Shown: positions 47,914-50,041 of the stretch, piece after piece
How positions within the stretch are numbered: position 1 is the first letter of the stretch
How the letters are laid out: the number at the start of each line of letters is the position of its first letter
Source of the DNA: Kofleriaceae bacterium
GTDB lineage: Bacteria; Myxococcota_A; Polyangia; Haliangiales; Haliangiaceae
DNA: 50,041 bases
Reading direction: 5' to 3'
NCBI GenBank assembly: GCA_020633495.1
Contig: JACKDR010000039.1
Location: 1-50,041, forward strand
Position numbers and translations under genes: made by a program
The notes under the pieces: model-generated
The model's database searches: none
The model's input: the letters and a program-made list of their open reading frames with translations, nothing else
What the model was told of the DNA's origin: nothing

Positions 47914-50041
47914 ATGCGTATGCCAGCTCCCACCACTCTCCGAGTCCTGTTCGCGACCGCCGCGATGGCGCTCGCTGCCTGTGAGGGACCCGCTGGCCCG
48001 CAAGGGCCGCAGGGCGACCCCGGCGATCCGGGCCAGCCCGGCGATCCGGGCCAGCCCGGCGATCCGGGCCAGCCCGGTGACCCCGGCGATCCCGGCGACC
48101 CCGGTGATCCCGGCCGTGGCACCTACCTGACCGGCCCCGGGCTGATCACGACGATCCTCGACGCGTCGATCGCCGCCGACGGCACCGCGACCGTCGAGGT
48201 CAAGATCACCGACGAGGACGGCATCCCGCTCGATCGGACCGGCACGTACACCGAGGGCACCGTCAGCCTCGGCTTCGTGATCGCGCACCTGGCGCAGGAC
48301 GGCAACGGCAACGCCCTGCAGTACACGTCGTACCTGACCCGCACCGTCACCGGCGGCGGCACCACCGCGATCCAGGCGACCGGCGAGAACACCGGCACCT
48401 TCGAGGAGATCGGCGTCGCGCAGGGCACCTACCGCTACACCTTCGTCAACCCGATCGTCGTCGAGGATCCCACCGAGACCCAGACCGTCGGCGTCTACTC
48501 GCGCCGCACGATCGGCACGACCCGCTACGGCGACGACGACGTCATGAGCTTCCTGGTCGGCGGCGGCACCCCGACCGTGCTGCGCGACGTGGTCTCCGAC
48601 GCGGCCTGCGCGCAGTGCCACGACAACCTGGCCCTGCACGGCGGTCAGCGCAAGCAGATCAAGATGTGCATCCTCTGCCACCAGCCGCAGAGCGACGATC
48701 CCAACAGCGGCAACACCGTCGACATGAAGGTGATGATCCACAAGATCCACCGCGGCGACGAGCTGCCCAGCGTCCTGGCCGGCGGCTCCTACTGGATCGG
48801 CAACGCCAACCACGACTTCTCCACCGTCGCGTTCCCGCGGCCGATCGAGCTGTGCACGACCTGCCACCAGGGCGCGGCCCAGGCCGACCTGTGGAAGACC
48901 AAGCCGACGATCGCCGCGTGCACCTCGTGCCACGACACCACGACCTTCGAGGGCACCACCCCGACCCACACCGGCGGCGTCCAGACCGACGCGACCTGCG
49001 CGATCTGCCACCCGGCGGACGCGCCCGGCCTGTACCCGGTGTCGTCGGTGCACAACCCGGCCGGCTACGAGGCCAACAATGGCACCCCGACGGTCGAGAT
49101 CACCTCGGTCACCAACACCGGCCCGGGCCAGCGCCCGGTCGTGACCTTCACGGTCAGCGTCAACGGCGCGCCGTACGACGTGATCAGCACGCCGCTCAGC
49201 TCGTTCCGCGCCACCTTCGCCGGTCCCAACACCGACTACTCGACCTACTGGCAGGCCACGATCTCCACCGCCGATCTGGCGCCCGGCTCGGTCGCGGGTG
49301 AGTTCGTCTGGACCGCCCCGGCGGCCGCCGCGATCCCGGCCAACGCCACCGGCAGCTACACCGTCGGCCTCGAGGGCAACAACGGCGGCTCGGCGTACGC
49401 GATGGTCAACCCGATCAAGGCGTTCGCGGTCACCGACGCCACCGCGGTGCCGCGCCGCACCGTGGTCTCGGTCGCCAAGTGCGACTCCTGCCACGCCAAG
49501 CTCGCCGCGCACGGCGGCTCGCGCACCAACCCCGACTACTGCGTGATGTGCCACAACCCGACCAACTACAACGACGATCGCATCGCCCGCCTCGAGGGCC
49601 AGGACGCCTACGCCCACAGCGTCAGCCTCCAGATGATGATCCACGGCATCCACATGGGCGAGGACCTCGAGCAGTCGTACGTGCTCGGCGCCTACCCGCC
49701 GCCGAGCCGGACCAACCCGGCCGGCACGCAGGTCGACTTCGGCGAGGTGCGCTACCCCAGCCAGCGCAACGACTGCGTGAAGTGCCACGAGGGCACCAGC
49801 TACACCCTGCCGCTGCCCGGCACCAACCGGCTGCCGACGTACGACGCGGTCCTGTCCTGCACCGAGGACCCGGCCGCCGACGCCGACGACTACTGCGACA
49901 CCCGCGTCGTGTCCGAGACCTTCTCCTACGGGCCCGCCGCCGCCGCCTGCAACGGCTGCCACAACTCCGTCGACGCGATCGCCCACGCGGTCGTCATGAC
50001 CACCGCGGCTGGCGTCGAGAGCTGCGCGACCTGTCACGGGT
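47914..50041 (+). CDS. OmcA/MtrC-family decaheme c-type cytochrome lipoprotein (3' end off the window)
   Basis: The frame is open for 709 codons from ATG 47914, with AAAGGA nine bases upstream, to the right edge. A lipoprotein signal ends in ALAAC (Cys23). Residues 25-66 are 14 Gly-X-Y collagen-like triplets. A beta domain follows, then five CxxCH heme sites (Cys232, 252, 314, 336, 362), a second beta domain (about 370-515) and five more (Cys523, 543, 621, 679, 704). The pattern of two pentaheme modules separated by beta barrels is that of outer-surface MtrC/OmcA. It should carry electrons to extracellular acceptors or partners at the cell surface. Porin (MtrB) and periplasmic (MtrA) partners are not visible and may lie beyond the edge. 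Confidence 0.95.
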   Translation, partial: MRMPAPTTLRVLFATAAMALAACEGPAGPQGPQGDPGDPGQPGDPGQPGDPGQPGDPGDPGDPGDPGRGTYLTGPGLITTILDASIAADGTATVEVKITDEDGIPLDRTGTYTEGTVSLGFVIAHLAQDGNGNALQYTSYLTRTVTGGGTTAIQATGENTGTFEEIGVAQGTYRYTFVNPIVVEDPTETQTVGVYSRRTIGTTRYGDDDVMSFLVGGGTPTVLRDVVSDAACAQCHDNLALHGGQRKQIKMCILCHQPQSDDPNSGNTVDMKVMIHKIHRGDELPSVLAGGSYWIGNANHDFSTVAFPRPIELCTTCHQGAAQADLWKTKPTIAACTSCHDTTTFEGTTPTHTGGVQTDATCAICHPADAPGLYPVSSVHNPAGYEANNGTPTVEITSVTNTGPGQRPVVTFTVSVNGAPYDVISTPLSSFRATFAGPNTDYSTYWQATISTADLAPGSVAGEFVWTAPAAAAIPANATGSYTVGLEGNNGGSAYAMVNPIKAFAVTDATAVPRRTVVSVAKCDSCHAKLAAHGGSRTNPDYCVMCHNPTNYNDDRIARLEGQDAYAHSVSLQMMIHGIHMGEDLEQSYVLGAYPPPSRTNPAGTQVDFGEVRYPSQRNDCVKCHEGTSYTLPLPGTNRLPTYDAVLSCTEDPAADADDYCDTRVVSETFSYGPAAAACNGCHNSVDAIAHAVVMTTAAGVESCATCHG
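48022..48075. repeat. 18-bp tandem repeat coding collagen-like triplets
   Basis: Three exact copies of GGCGATCCGGGCCAGCCC encode Gly-Asp-Pro-Gly-Gln-Pro in the cytochrome tether. Copy-number change would alter tether length in steps of two triplets and keep the frame. Confidence 0.9.

Noticed and set aside
47689..50037. A 782-codon open frame on the minus strand opposite the decaheme cytochrome
   Set aside because: It is a shadow of the real gene. The plus strand has ten CxxCH sites, a lipobox and a ribosome binding site; the minus frame is low-complexity Arg/Ala/Gly/Val without domains.

Overview
The window looks like a chromosome segment of a very GC-rich myxobacterium (phylum Myxococcota, possibly close to Haliangium/Kofleriaceae; the rank is inference). 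The clues are a MYXO-CTERM-type tail on a trypsin-like protease, a PilZ protein of the myxobacterial paralogue type, a DUF4388 regulator, FHA-linked sigma-54 activators, many lipoproteins with Ala/Pro/Asp-rich tethers, and near-universal G/C at third codon positions. No rRNA, tRNA, CRISPR array or prophage was seen.

Layout. 1-7240: a sigma-54 activator cut by the left edge, diverging from a DUF4388 regulator; then pyrE, a lipoprotein, gshA and another lipoprotein. 7253-11028: a GNAT acetyltransferase, a small protein paired with a radical SAM enzyme, and three small membrane or secreted proteins. 11152-15489: a tight three-gene phosphorelay cluster (PAS histidine kinase, lone receiver, REC-PAS-kinase-REC hybrid). 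15504-18326: a tandem universal stress protein, a 107-bp repeat with perfect palindromes, and a frame-broken IS1182-like transposase. 18326-25820: PilZ protein, alaS and a divergent secretin gene. 26001-27943: two overlapping paralogues with zinc ribbons and membrane anchors. 27953-30347: an operon of a trypsin-like protease, an OmpA lipoprotein carrying a pacifastin-like cysteine module, and a second OmpA lipoprotein. 30400-38702: FHA sigma-54 activator, YceI protein, aldehyde:ferredoxin oxidoreductase with its own MoaD-like protein, STAS-zinc ribbon protein, and a long FHA coiled-coil protein. 38793-41448: an overlapping sua5-purE-purK operon. 41547-47679: P450, coiled-coil membrane protein, glutathione S-transferase, monoamine oxidase, folE and mutY. 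47914 to the right edge: an OmcA/MtrC-type decaheme cytochrome with a collagen-like tether.

The observations most worth following up are the protease/pacifastin-OmpA operon, the decaheme cytochrome behind a candidate sigma-54 promoter (two FHA-type sigma-54 activators lie in the same window), the AOR-MoaD pair, the radical SAM pair with a SPASM-like tail that has lost its cysteines, and the palindrome-bearing repeats next to the insertion sequence.

Sequence quality matters here. Five genes carry apparent frame breaks. Eight breaks behave as single missing bases and one lies in an alternating GC run, and each restores a convincing protein when corrected. This suggests uncorrected long-read errors rather than real pseudogenes, except perhaps for the transposase. 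Functions are assigned by reading motifs by eye; no database search was run.
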